Source: Heterostelium album PN500 (Eukaryota; Evosea; Eumycetozoa; Acytosteliales; Acytosteliaceae). Taken from it: DNA of 64,000 nucleotides. Each line of letters starts with the position of its first letter. Position 1 is the stretch's first letter. The position numbers and the translations under genes were made by a program. Of this stretch, positions 10,212-21,972 are shown in pieces. Location: assembly GCF_000004825.1 (NCBI RefSeq), contig NW_008805100.1, forward strand, positions 246,238-310,237. Direction: 5' to 3'. The notes beneath the pieces were generated by a model. It was not told where the DNA came from, ran no database searches, and was given only the letters and a program-made list of their open reading frames with translations.

Positions 10212-12234
10212 ATGGATAAAAATTTATATTTATTAGTATTAAATAATGTTTTGAATAAAATAATATTTAGTCATGTTAAGAATATATGTAGTTTGAATAG
10301 TGTGAAGAGCTACAAATGGAGTGAAGTGTGTCAGTAGTCTAGGGTATTGGCATCACACAACTACTTTGGACAACTTAAGGTGTGTTTATCAAGCATTAAT
10401 AGAAGTAACAACGGTAACAAAGTTCCTACACTTCAAATGGCGATCAGATATGGTTGTCTCGATATGCTTATCTATCTTATCAATCGATATAAGGTCGATC
10501 TAAACACTTCACATCACAACTGGACAAATGATAGCTTTACCCTATATCCTAAAATGGTTATCACCGATTTGTATCCGGAGCCATGCTGTACGATCAGCAG
10601 TATATTATGTTTGGCATCGCAATATGGCCGAATGGACATTGTTGAGTATCTGATCTCAAGATTCCCTCGATACCAATGGAATTACTACCGGGCAATGGTA
10701 CAGGCACCCTTCCTCTGGCAGTATGGAGATGTTGAAATTCTTTACCGATAAACAAAACAACTGTGTCAATAGATATAAGTTCAAAGATATCAAAGTAACA
10801 GCGTTTGACAGTGCCGTATTCATTGGTAGAAAAGATATGTTTGAATATCTTTGGAAAGAGAGACCACAGGATGTTGAAACCAGTAGAATGTTTGAGTTTG
10901 CAATCAAAGGTAAACAAACGGCAATGGTTGAATATCTATTAAGAGAACATAGAAGTCTATCTATCAAGGTTCAAGATAAATTGATAGGTTTTGCTTCTAG
11001 TGTCGATTGTGGAGAAATCGTTAAACTATTATATCACCACAATATAGCTATGAGTCCAAATTCATATCCAATTATGAAATATTTTGCTTCATACTGAAAC
11101 TTGCAGATGTTGAAATGGATTCATCAGAATACAACAGATAACAATTCTGATACGTCAATGGAATGTGCCGCGAATAACGGCCATTTCAATTGTGTCCGGT
11201 GGTTACATGAGAATAGTGCAGGTAAAGTTACGTACAGTGCAATGGATAATGCAGCGAGCTTCGGTGATCTGGAATGTGTGAAATTTCTACATCAAAACAG
11301 AACAAAAGGTAGTAGTTGTGAAGCTATGGATAGAGCTGCTACTTGCGGTCATTTCGATGTTTTAGTTTGGTTGAATGAGAATCGTACCGAAAGATTCACG
11401 CCTGGTGTAGGAACACTCTCTGATGTAATTGAAAACACAGGACAGCAAGAAATCTTTGAATGGCTGTACAATCATCAAGAATTGGATTCAGAAGATTTCC
11501 AACAAATAATAGAGCTCTCTGTGTGTATTGGTACAAATGATATCTTCAAATTTCTTCATTCGCAAAACAGAGAGTATGATGGAAAAGATTTCATTGAGCA
11601 TGCGACTAAAAATAGTGATCTAGTGATGGGAAATTCCTCTATGAAAATGGAATAGATAGAAATCTTGACGAAGATATACTCTGTGAGGCAACCTATTTAT
11701 CATGCACTGACATTGTTCAATACATTCTAGAGAATGTCGTTGGATTGCAGGTAGTCCAAGCAATCAAATTTGCTATTTTATATCATCAATTGGATATTTT
11801 AAAACTTTTATTTGGCTATTTCAATAAAGGTTTGGGAGAGATGGATATCATATATAAATTTTATGAAAATAGCGGCAAGTAAGGATAATATGGAAGCATT
11901 ACTTTGGATGAATGATAATGTCTCTTCTGAATATCGTGGAACCATAACTATAGATTTATTAAAATCAGCAATGAACAACTCTAACATTTCAATGGTGAAG
12001 TGGATCATTTCTCATTTAGATAGTATTGAATCTATCAGTCAAGATAACCAATTCGATTTCAAACAACTTTTCAAACTTAATCAATTCGAAATAGTTGAAT
12101 TGATTCTTCAAACATTTAAAGAAGAAGCAACAAAAAGTAAACTTGAATCATACAAACAACTTTTGGAATATGAATATTCAAATTCTATTGAAACAATAGA
12201 AATTATCAATAGTTTTTTATCAAAATTAATGTAA
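10212..12234 (+). pseudogene. Ankyrin-repeat-type protein, broken by stops and frameshifts
   Basis: An ATG at 10212 opens a dictyostelid-type ankyrin-like protein: a short N-terminal helix, then repeating units such as GCLDMLIYLINRY, GRMDIVEYLISR, GHFNCVRWLHEN, GDLECVKFLHQN and GHFDVLVWLNEN. The frame is interrupted at least five times: TAG at 10335-10337, a frameshift near 10715, TGA at 11095-11097, a frameshift near 11620 and another near 11865. The homologous repeat pattern continues across every break, which shows one ancestral gene of about 670 codons. The last frame ends at 12232-12234. Each flaw could be a sequencing error, but five together indicate decay. Confidence 0.8.
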
Positions 12235-12252
12235 AAATTAATAAATAGAATT

Positions 12253-15200
12253 TTATTTATTGAGAGTTGTTGTTATTACAATAATTAATAGTAAAGCTGT
12301 AAGGATAAAGTTGAATGATAATTGATTAGATGAGTTTATATCAGTGGTTGTAGCTCCGGTAGTTGTAGCTCCGGTGGTTGTAGTTCCAGTGGTGGTCGTT
12401 GTTACAGTGGTTGTAGTTCCTGAAGTTGTAGTTGGAGTTTGTTCAGAACAATCAGAACCTTGATACCCTTGGTCACATTGACAAACGGCAACAGTATAAT
12501 TACATTGACCATGAGATGAACAATCATTTAAACATGGTTTTGTGTAATATGATAGTGTGTAGTTGCTGTAATCAGCTAGTCCTGAAACTGAAACAAAAAT
12601 TGATATTGGATTAACTGTTGTGTTGGCGTTGATCTTTGGTGTAAGAGTACATGTTGCATTTCTTGTGTTGACTTGTGTCACATTGCACACTTCATTATTG
12701 ATCTTCCAAACAAAGTCTATATCGATAAAGTTGTTACCAAAGATAGTAAATATCGTTTCATTGTTTTCGAAATAGACCTTTGGGTTTACATTGACGATGC
12801 TTGGATATACATAATTGGTATTAACATAGTTTGAAGTTTTGTTGTTTGTCGATACAAGAGCCGATTCGGAGTGAACTTGGAATCTACCAGCTCCCATTGG
12901 CACGGTACATATCATTCTAGCTGGATAATTGTTCTCGTCGATGCTGTTGCATTTGATAGTAGCGTTACCGGCATAGATGGTATTGTATCGAAGGAAGTAT
13001 CCTATAACGAGAATGGGTCCTCCTGTCACTGGTGCTATAGCTGAAATAGGTAGTATAGTTGGTTGTAAATTCAAATAAAGTGGATCTACTGTTTGTTGTG
13101 TATCGACAAATATGTTATAGATATTGGTGATAATTGTATTGGGCAGTATGGCTATTAGTTGTGTATTGTTTACTGAAAGAAAGGTGAAGTTAAAGTTGAT
13201 ATTGTTATTGTTGGTTACTGATAAAAGAGAGCTGGAGATACCGAAATCGCTTCCTTCGATTGTGATTACATTGGTTTCTGTTTGATTTTGTGTGAACGAT
13301 ATGACAGTTGGTCTGTTGTAGCTGAATGACAAGGCATTGGAAAAGACTTCACGTTGATAACTGTAGGCACGAATATCTTTTCTGGAAACTATACCCGATG
13401 GTGTAGTAAATGAAATTTCGTTCATGCTCAGCACATCAGCCAATATCTCAATGTCTCCAAAATAGATTTTCTGTTTTGTTGGACCAGGGTTCGATTGGAA
13501 AAAGTCACCGGTAATTTGAAGTGAGCTCTGACTGGTGCTTATCAAACTTTGATTTACTGATATTAAATATGGGATGAGATAGATGATATTGTTATAGATG
13601 GTTTGAGAAGTGAGAGTTTGAACAAGAAGTTGGCTACTCTGGGAACCTGGAGGAACGGTAATGAGTAATGAAGTGGTAGTTGTACTGTATTCCGACAGCT
13701 TGGTACCACCAAAAGAGACTTGGAGATACACCTCAGGATACATGTTGGTTGCGTTTACTGTGATGATATTGTTTGTTTGAGAATAGTCACCAAGAGTGGG
13801 TGTTATGAAATTGATAAAACTCGCCGGGGCGGATTGATAGGAATTGAATGAGACTAAAACAGTACATATTGTGTATGGACTCACATTGGCGGTGGTTCCG
13901 TTAAAATCAAGAGAACAAGATACACTGTTAGTGGAATAGAACTGCATATCTGTACAATTGACTCCACAAACGGTTATCAGATAGTTGGGAGTATCGACAA
14001 AGTTTGAACCAACGATAGCGATTGTCGAGTTTCCTATGAAGGGGATTAGCGGTGTACCTCCAGTGACAACAGGCGACGGTACTGAGCAATCATTGGAATT
14101 CCAGGATGGGTAGCACGTACATACACCAGTATCACATTGACCATGATTTGAACATTGGTTTGGACAAAGATTGTTGTAACTCATTGAGTAAATCTGTCCT
14201 GAGGAAGAGGCAACGCTGACTATATGCAAATCGGTATCGAGACCAACTGAATAAGAGTAGGAATTAAGTGTTGAAGGTTGAATTTGTTCATCTGAGATTT
14301 TTACAACACTGGGGTTTATTCCTGTGTTGGTAATGGTAGCCAATGCCAACTTTGATTGTTTATCTGCAATCGAGATGAATAGTTGAGCGTAACTGGTGTC
14401 AAAGTTCATATTTAAACAGAGGCTTGCATCGCTTGTCAGGTTGAAAACATCGTGTTGATTGGTAACACAATTGATTCTTTCGATGTATGCTCCATTGCTA
14501 TCGGTGGTACAGGTGTATAGGTAAAAATTGGAAGCTACTGCTGTCATTGACGATGTTTTCACAAGTGTGTAACTATTAAGGACCGAGAATCCAGTAGTTG
14601 AATATTGGACAACCTTTCCACGAGCTGATATATAAAGAAAGTTTTGTTGCCTGTCATAGACCATAAAACCGATATCTTCATTTCCTGGGAATGTAGTCTG
14701 TCTCTGTACTGTTTGAAGAGAGTTTGCATTATACATTTGTGTATTGGAGTTGTAGGACCAAGGAGTCAGCAATATGCTCATTAATTGGGCACCACCTGGA
14801 AAAACAGTATAGAGAGTATAGTAGGTACCACCAATGTCAAGCCATCTTAGAACTGGATTGTTCATCATCCATGAAGCAAAAGATTCCATCGATGAAGATG
14901 CTGAATTACTTCCTATTTGCTGGGCAAGACATATTTTCGATGAAGATGAACGAGTGTAGATATTTGGTGATGATAAAAATACGGCAATGGCTTGAGAGGA
15001 ACAGTCTTCTGGTCCATTTACAATTGGAAACAATGAACTGGTTATCGAATCGTTACTCAACGGATTGGTATTGTCGGCTGATCGAAATCCAAGAAGTCTA
15101 TAATCATTCGTTTGAACAATAAAGTTCTTTTGTTTTGGTGTGTTGTAATCTGGAGCGAATTCAGCTCTAATAATTCCACTAATCACTGTATTTGAGTTAT

Positions 15201-15300
15201 CTTTCAAAGTCTTGGTATAAACTGTGCCAAAGATTTGTCCGTCTATAACTTGAATTGAAATTACTAGAAAAATAGCAAATAATATTAATTTTATTAACAT
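12253..15300 (-). CDS. IPT/TIG- and EGF-domain cell-surface protein
   Basis: A single-exon gene of 1,015 residues. I start it at 15300 because MLIKLILFAIFLVISIQVIDG is an ideal signal peptide; an ATG further upstream would place a poorly fitting 34-residue leader in front. The N-terminal third is a secreted domain with no family I can name. An EGF-like module (CPNQCSNHGQCDTGVCTC) follows at about 400-430, then several IPT/TIG-like beta-sandwich repeats (VVTGGTPLIPF and similar). A second EGF module (CLNDCSSHGQC) and a Thr-rich stalk come next. The protein ends in a hydrophobic tail (FNFILTALLLIIVITTTL) with no cytoplasmic basic stop, suggesting a GPI anchor. The layout resembles dictyostelid Tgr-type and related adhesion or recognition proteins, but no ligand can be assigned. 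Confidence 0.8.
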   Translation of the reverse strand: MLIKLILFAIFLVISIQVIDGQIFGTVYTKTLKDNSNTVISGIIRAEFAPDYNTPKQKNFIVQTNDYRLLGFRSADNTNPLSNDSITSSLFPIVNGPEDCSSQAIAVFLSSPNIYTRSSSSKICLAQQIGSNSASSSMESFASWMMNNPVLRWLDIGGTYYTLYTVFPGGAQLMSILLTPWSYNSNTQMYNANSLQTVQRQTTFPGNEDIGFMVYDRQQNFLYISARGKVVQYSTTGFSVLNSYTLVKTSSMTAVASNFYLYTCTTDSNGAYIERINCVTNQHDVFNLTSDASLCLNMNFDTSYAQLFISIADKQSKLALATITNTGINPSVVKISDEQIQPSTLNSYSYSVGLDTDLHIVSVASSSGQIYSMSYNNLCPNQCSNHGQCDTGVCTCYPSWNSNDCSVPSPVVTGGTPLIPFIGNSTIAIVGSNFVDTPNYLITVCGVNCTDMQFYSTNSVSCSLDFNGTTANVSPYTICTVLVSFNSYQSAPASFINFITPTLGDYSQTNNIITVNATNMYPEVYLQVSFGGTKLSEYSTTTTSLLITVPPGSQSSQLLVQTLTSQTIYNNIIYLIPYLISVNQSLISTSQSSLQITGDFFQSNPGPTKQKIYFGDIEILADVLSMNEISFTTPSGIVSRKDIRAYSYQREVFSNALSFSYNRPTVISFTQNQTETNVITIEGSDFGISSSLLSVTNNNNINFNFTFLSVNNTQLIAILPNTIITNIYNIFVDTQQTVDPLYLNLQPTILPISAIAPVTGGPILVIGYFLRYNTIYAGNATIKCNSIDENNYPARMICTVPMGAGRFQVHSESALVSTNNKTSNYVNTNYVYPSIVNVNPKVYFENNETIFTIFGNNFIDIDFVWKINNEVCNVTQVNTRNATCTLTPKINANTTVNPISIFVSVSGLADYSNYTLSYYTKPCLNDCSSHGQCNYTVAVCQCDQGYQGSDCSEQTPTTTSGTTTTVTTTTTGTTTTGATTTGATTTDINSSNQLSFNFILTALLLIIVITTTLNK

Positions 15301-15506
15301 TTTTCTATCTATTTGTTTATAAACGATTATTAATAGTGAAAAAACCAAGGTAATTACCTTTAAGACTTTATGAAGCCAAAAATAAATATTTAATCGCAAC
15401 AAAAAAAGTGGTTATAAACATGTTTTATTGGGCTAAATCTCTTCATCAATTTATCTAAATCTAAATATCTTTGTACAAGGGGGTGCTGATGTTTAAAACT
15501 TTGAAA

Positions 15507-15603
15507 GTTTCCAAAGAGGTGCTAAGTTTTTCGGTGAAAAATTGATCTATGTTTTTTTTAACAATATAAAAAGCCGACTTTTTAGAAGCACCTCTTTGGA
15601 AAC
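15507..15603. repeat. Perfect 17-bp inverted repeat (hairpin)
   Basis: GTTTCCAAAGAGGTGCT at 15507-15523 is followed 63 nt later by its exact reverse complement at 15587-15603. The flanks show weaker extended complementarity. It lies about 200 bp upstream of the surface-protein start codon, between that gene and a duplicated scrap of its 3' end. It could be a small MITE, a hairpin RNA gene or a regulatory stem-loop. Confidence 0.6.
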
Positions 15604-15694
15604 TTCATAAGAGTTTGTTTTCTTTTAAAATAGAAAATTAATAATAATATTATTAATTTGAATATTAAATAGATAATATGTTGTTAAAAAAAAA

Positions 15695-15805
15695 CTTGTT
15701 ACAAAATTAATAGGAAAGCTGAAAGGATAACGTTGAATGAAAATTGATTGGATGAGGATAGATCAGTGGTTGTAGTTCCAGTCGTCGGTGTTGGAGTACT
15801 ATCTA
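15695..15805 (-). pseudogene. Stray copy of the surface-protein 3' end
   Basis: The minus strand reads a Thr-rich segment, then DLSSSNQFSFNVILSAFLLIL and a stop. This parallels the C-terminal DINSSNQLSFNFILTALLLII of the gene at 12253-15300, and the DNA is also clearly alignable with 12283-12400. Only the stalk and anchor region remain. It is the tail of a deleted tandem paralogue. Confidence 0.75.
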
Positions 15806-16313
15806 TTATACACATACTTTTGTATTGATTTTTTTTAGTTATAGGATTGTCAATCGATTAATTTGATTTCAAACTAGTCTTACCATTTAAACTATTACAG
15901 TTTGTAAATCCTGTTAGTGATTGATTATAGATAATTCTTTTAATTTTGATTTATTATTTGTGAATGATACAAATTATATAATAGTATAGTATGTATTACA
16001 TTTGTAATATCAATATGATTTTTTGTGTAGTTCATCATCTTTATCTTTCAAATGAACATAAATTACAAATCGATTAAGTATATATCAATTCTAAATTTCA
16101 CTGTAATTTGATAATTTGTAAAGTCTATTTTAAAATAAATAGATGATAAAATAAACTAACAAACTTGTACTGCATAAAAATTATTCATTTGCAAATGAAC
16201 GTTACCTGTTTTATTTTTTTTGTTCAACTTTGAATTAATATTAATATTAATAGTTGTCTTTAATTAAATTCAACCTTTTGATCTTTTCTTTTTCTCTTCT
16301 TATTGTTTTACTG
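15806..16313. other. AT-rich spacer
   Basis: No gene is seen. The stretch separates the surface-protein tail fragment from the 3' end of the DnaJ gene. It contains one GTTACCT motif near 16201. Confidence 0.4.
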
Positions 16314-17877
16314 TCAGTATTTATAGTAAAAGAAGCTTGTATAAGTTGCTGAAGTAGTTGAAGTAAAACTTGTTGATTTCTTTGAAGTGGTTGAAGTTGT
16401 TGTTGATGTTGATGTATGTGATGATGATTGTGGTGGCGTTGATAAATAGAAAATATCTTCGGGACTGATACTCTTTGACTCACTTCCTTTCTTTTCGAAA
16501 ATTTGACCGATCAGCTTGATTGCCTCGCCTCTGAGCTTTCTCTCTTTCGACTCTACCTTCTTCTTGTTCATAACTTGCTCACAGACTTCACGCACAGTAC
16601 TATCGATATCGAGTCGACCCACCTTAAAAAGAATCTTTAGACTTTCCTTTAGAAAAATATCGGATGATCGTGTATTCTCATCGATTGTATCGAACCGATT
16701 CTGATACTTTAAAGCGGTCATCACCACAGAGAGCGTCTCTCCCATTCTATGAGTCTTCTCTGAAATCTCATGAACGAAACCAAATGTAGATGTATGTTGT
16801 TTTGCTTCCTGAATGTAAATGTAACCCAACAAAGAAAGAAGTTCCGATCCTCCTGGTGTATCTGACAAATCTGTTGCTCTATTTGTTATCTATATACACG
16901 GTATTGTTTTATCAAACATGTTAGTTGTTGTTGTTGTTGTTATTGTTATAGTTTCAAATATATACTATTGTTCAAACAAACAAACAAACACTTACCATTT
17001 CAATGAATTCCTTTTTGTTATCTGGTGTATATTGTTCAATGAGTTTAATGAGTTGTTTGCAAAGTTTATCGACTCTTATACGTTGTTTCCTTTCCAATTC
17101 TTCGGGTGTTGGTCGTTTGTTTTGTGATGAGTCGGTCTGTGTCTCTTCACGTGCAAACAACTCGTAGAATGCTAGATCACCAAAGAAATCGAGGAATCGA
17201 TCACCTCCGAATACCAATCTGAACAACTCGATTGGATCAATCATATTACCATTCAAACCATCGAATCCAAACTGATCGTATTGCTTTCTCATGTTTGGAT
17301 CTGACAACACATGATATGCCTGACCAATTCTCTTAAACATCTCCTCTGCATATTGTTGATCATATCTATTCTTATCCTAAAAATAATCATTTTTAATAAC
17401 CACTCTTTTAATTCTATCTATCTATCTATCTAACAGTCTTATTATTATAATTAATTAACCTAACTTACAGGATGAAATTTAATTACCAATCTACAATATG
17501 CTCTTCTAATTTCGGAAGGAGTTGCTGTTTTACTGACACCCAGTGCTTCATAGTAACATTTGATCGGTTCTGTACCATTTGACAAAGGTGACGATTCTGT
17601 TTGATTGTTTTGTGCTGCACCAGGTACTATTTGTTTTAGCTATAGTTTATTAGTTGAGAAGACATGATTGATGACAATTTGTTAGATAATGATAAATAAT
17701 AACTCTTTCAAACAGATAAATATAAACAATTACAATACTTACCTTCATTGCAGTCTCAACTAAAGCCTCTTTTTCAAAGCAACCATTAACCTTTCCACCT
17801 GCAGCCAATATGAGTCGTTTCAACTCGACAACACTCATCTGTCTCAATTCATCTTCTTTGTATTCAGAGATAAACAT
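16314..17877 (-). CDS. DnaJ/DnaJ-X family co-chaperone with N-terminal SAP-like segment
   Basis: Four exons are inferred on the minus strand: 17743-17877, 17469-17639, 16996-17376 and 16314-16889. They give about 420 residues, and all joins keep frame. Residues 1-45 (DELRQMSVVELKRLILAAGG, then CFEKEALVETAM) look like a small SAP/ARMET-type helical motif. The J domain follows (YYEALGVSKTATPSEIRRAY); its HPD motif is split exactly by the second intron (HP|D), then KNRYDQQYAEEMFKRIGQAY and LSDPNMRKQYDQFG. The central region (ERKQRIRVDKLCKQL to SLLGYIYIQEAKQH) matches the DnaJ-X domain of the yeast Djp1/Caj1 group. The C-terminus is Ser/Thr-rich. J proteins stimulate Hsp70 ATPase; the client is unknown. 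Confidence 0.85.
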
Positions 17878-18707
17878 ATTCTATTATCTATTATCTATTA
17901 TGTTTACTTTTAAAGTCTTTACTCTCTACCTAACACACACACACACACACACACTAACATTAATATTATTACAATTACTATAGTAATAATTACACAATTA
18001 TGATATTATACTTTTCTTTTCTCTATCTATTATTAGAATATTATATAAATAAAATATTTTATTTTCATAATTTTATATTTACTACTACTACGTAGAATAG
18101 AAATGATCATATGTTTGGTTTTTATAGTAATATTATTATGATCATTAAAGAAGTGTGTTGTTGAGGGGTGAAAATTTAATTTTTGTTTTCTTTTTGCCCA
18201 GGCTTAAAATAATTTAATTTAAGCAGGGTGTAAAGCTTACCACGACCCAAAATTTCCTTTTAAACCAAAAGAGGTGGTGATCACCCAGTGTTAATGTTTA
18301 CAACGACCCAAATATTTTTTCCCTGGCACCTCCTCACCACTAAAAACAATTCTTAACATTAGATGGTGGAAGATTTTTTTTTTAAGTAAAAGTTTATTTC
18401 TATCCTCAAAAATAAAGATCAATTATTATATTTTTATTTTAATTTGTGAAAAAACAAGGAATTAAAGTTAATTATTATCTTTAATTCAGTTTTTGAAACG
18501 TTTACCTTTTTTTTTTAATTTACTTTTTATTTTTTTTAAATTAATTAACTAATCGTTTATATCTTTACAATTTTATATTTTTAATTAAAATGATTAGGTA
18601 AAATGAGAGAATTTTATTTAATTTGAAAGTTAGTGTGAGATCAGGTTTAATGGTTGTCATATGTTTTTATTTTACACAATTCAAAAATATTTGAAAAAAA
18701 TAGTTTC
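17878..18707. other. Spacer with AC microsatellite and a short direct repeat
   Basis: The stretch holds an (AC)n tract near 17933-17955. Two copies of a CGACCCAAA-containing motif lie at about 18243 and 18304, around a G/C-richer patch with a GGTGATCACC palindrome. There is no coding signal. It lies between the 5' end of the DnaJ gene and the 3' end of kinase pseudogene B. Confidence 0.45.
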
Positions 18708-21406
18708 TTAAGTTAAAAGTAGAGCTATGATGTATTCTCCTTTGATTTGATTGCTTTGAGAATCAGTGGTGGAATCACTGATATTGAATAAATTATGTGT
18801 TGAATAATATTCTGGATAGAATTCTTTGATAAATGAAAGTGAATCTTGAGAATTTGTCAATTGAAATGCAGATATTGTTTGTCTAATGCCAAGTTTAATT
18901 TCAATCATTTTTAGATTTGGAGGTAATTTATATAACTTCTTTGAGTCTTTATGATACCCATCAATACTGAGCAATTCCATTGGTTTCGGTAAAACTATTC
19001 CATATCCGGTATTAGTTGGAGGTTGATCAAAAATAAGCGATAATCTTTTAAGCGATGATGGAAGAACAATGTCAATAATATGTTCATGAGAACCAAGATA
19101 AAAATGTTCAAGAGATCTTGGTAATACCCTATATCCAATGGGCGATCAAGTATATTAAAATATACCTCTTTAAGATGTGGTGGTAGAATATCTCTCTCAA
19201 TTCTATGGTAGTATCCTATCATTTTTAATGATTTCAGTGATTTAGGTAACACACCAACTGATAATATTTGATTGAATCCAAATCCAAACTCCAACGATTC
19301 CAAATATTCAGGTAACACACCAACTGATAATATTTGATTGAATTCACGACCAAACTTTAATGATTCAAGTGATTCAGGGAATACACCGACTGATAATATT
19401 TGATTGAATTCATTTCCAAACTTCAATGATTTCAGTGATTCAGGTAACACACCGACTGATAATATTTGATTGAATCTATTTCCAAACTCTAACAACTCTA
19501 GAGATTCAGGTAACACACCGACTGATAATATTTGATTGAATGAGTTTCCTAATAGCTTTAATGATAAAAGAGAGGATGGTAATGTTCCAGGTTCTAAAAT
19601 TTGATTAAAAGACCAAACAAATGATAAATGTTTGAGTGATTTTGGAAGTACACCGTTAGGTATTGGTTGATTGAATTTAATTACAAATGATAATGATGTC
19701 AGATTTGGAGGGAGTGAATTCGATTCCAAAGGTTGATTAAAATCGTGACCAAACTTGATTTCAGTGACAAATTCAGAGGTATTATAAAAAGTAGTATTTA
19801 AATTGAATGTAATTGAATGTTGATTGGTGATGGTTTCAATATATTGGTTTAATAATTGATTCAATGATTCTCTATTCTTTGGACTCTGATCCAACAATCG
19901 ATGAATAAATTCAATCAATTGTTTTGAATATCTGAATTCTGAAATCTTAATTTCACCAGTTGATTGGAATAGTTGATGATTATTTCGATCATCTTGATGA
20001 CTGATCAATTTAAATATTCAAAAATACAGAGTTAATATCTGATTGATAATAATATTTTAAAAGTATGATTATTCGAGTATTTACCAACATAATAATTTGA
20101 GTAGAGTAGATCCAATCGAAAAGATGTCACATGATTGTGCATATTGTCTGTTCATTGCTTCCTTTAATTGGAATAAAGTTAATAATATAATACTTTTATT
20201 AATGGAGGAGAATTTACTTACAGGTGAAATATAATTGTTCCACGAGTTGCTTTTATAAGCGTGTTTGATTCCATATCAAAAATGGATGGTTCTGATAATT
20301 CAGTAACGGTCGGTTCTGATATTTCATTTTCGATAAATTTCAAATTCGAAGTATTTGATACCATAACAGGTGGATCAAGAATGTGTTCTTTTCTATCTTG
20401 ATATTCAATGATTGTTGATTTATCAATGAATTTACAACATCCAAAATCACCAAGCATTAAGGTACTATCAATTCTACCATCACCAATAAAAATATTTGAT
20501 GGTTTGATATCACAATGAACAATTCCATGTTTATCAAGATCCAAAAGAATATTGAAAAGTTGTGAAATATATTTATAAATTTCTGATTCTTTAAAGATTC
20601 TATTTTTATTGTATTAATATCTCCATAAAGGTTATGTATATTTTATAACTAACTTACTCATTTTGATCAATTAAATATTTATACTCTTGAGCAAGATCAC
20701 CACTAACACAATATTTAGTGATGATATGAAAGATTTGATTGTCTTTATCATCTTGATAATCATAAAGTTGAACAAATCTTGGATTATTGATGAATAATTC
20801 CATTGCTTTGATTTCATTCAGTACTCTTTCATAGTTTTCTTGATTTCTTTTATAGTTTATCTTTTATAAACATACTTTTGATTTTGTTAGTTTTATGATT
20901 GTAAATTGATTTGATATCTAAATGATCTTACCAATCTTTGAGCATCAGTACCACACACTAAATATACATCATTGATATTATTACTGTTTGTAAATCTTGA
21001 TATTGAATGATATCGATTGTCATTAATGATATGTGTTTGTTGGAAATAATTAAGATTGTCTTTGAATAGACTCTCTTGAATATCGACTGTGTATGATTGT
21101 GATTTCTTTAATAACGCTGGGTATAGATATTGATAAGGGATATGATCTTATTATTATTAATTGATATTCAGTATCGACTGTATCTGGTACTACTATCTCT
21201 TTATTCTTTCTCTCAATATTTCCTATTAATATGATATTTCTGTGTTGTTCATTATCTTGATCTTTTAATGGGTTATAAACTAAAACGACGTATTTATCAA
21301 TTGGAAGTTTATCACCGATAAATTTCAAAACATTCTTTCCATTGATTAATCTATCAGTTTCCTCTATATTTTTATTAGTTATCTCATTATTATTATTTGT
21401 ATTCAT
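18708..21406 (-). pseudogene. FNIP-repeat protein kinase, copy B (frameshifted)
   Basis: This has the same architecture as copy A: N-terminal domain from 21406 (MNTNNNNEITNK), kinase segment with HCDIKPSN and DFGCCKF, about eight FNIP repeats at about 19250-19760, and the C-terminal region ending at 18708. Against its paralogues at least four indels break the frame: near 21125 (before the LLKKSQSYTVDI equivalent), near 20868 (one A lost after YVYK), near 20235 (4 bp lost in the GTPGYISP segment) and near 19128 (one base lost, GGAGTA to GGGTA). Exon and intron positions are otherwise conserved. Its FNIP repeats are fewer and more diverged, which fits an older, decaying copy. Confidence 0.8.
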
Positions 21407-21972
21407 TATTTATCAAAAATAGCAACTTTTCAAAGTGTCTGTTGTCAACCCTAGAGTAACATTCAGAATGGGAACAGAAAGATATTTTTAAATGTGGACA
21501 CTAATTGTAAATTAAAAATTTTTCACCCTTTTAAAAAATATCTTTTTTTAACGTTACCTTTTTCACTCTTGTAAAAGATTGATGAGCATATCGGAAATTA
21601 TTATACTATTAAATTCAAAAACAATTTTATTAATATTTATATTATTAGTTTAATTTATTATACACATTATTGCTAACAATATCGACAATATAGAGTATCA
21701 TGTTAATGGATAGGTTATTTGATTGTTGATAATTCAGTAATAATTTGTGTATATAAACATTATTAAACATTATTGATAGTCTATAAGGTGCAAAAACCAT
21801 TGAAAAAAGAACTAAATTTGAGTAGTCATTGTCTATGATATTAATTATTCATTTATTTTTACAATACACTCAGAATCTCTTCGTAAGAAATCTGAATATT
21901 AATTGGAGGTTTGTGTTTTTAACCTCATTTATCGGTCTTTTTTTGTTTGTTTTTTTTTTGTTTTTTGAGTTT
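21407..21972. other. Spacer between kinase B and the splA-like gene
   Basis: AT-rich with no coding signal. It contains AACGTTACC at about 21549, which on the minus strand is GGTAACGTT, about 140 bp upstream of the kinase B start. Confidence 0.4.
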
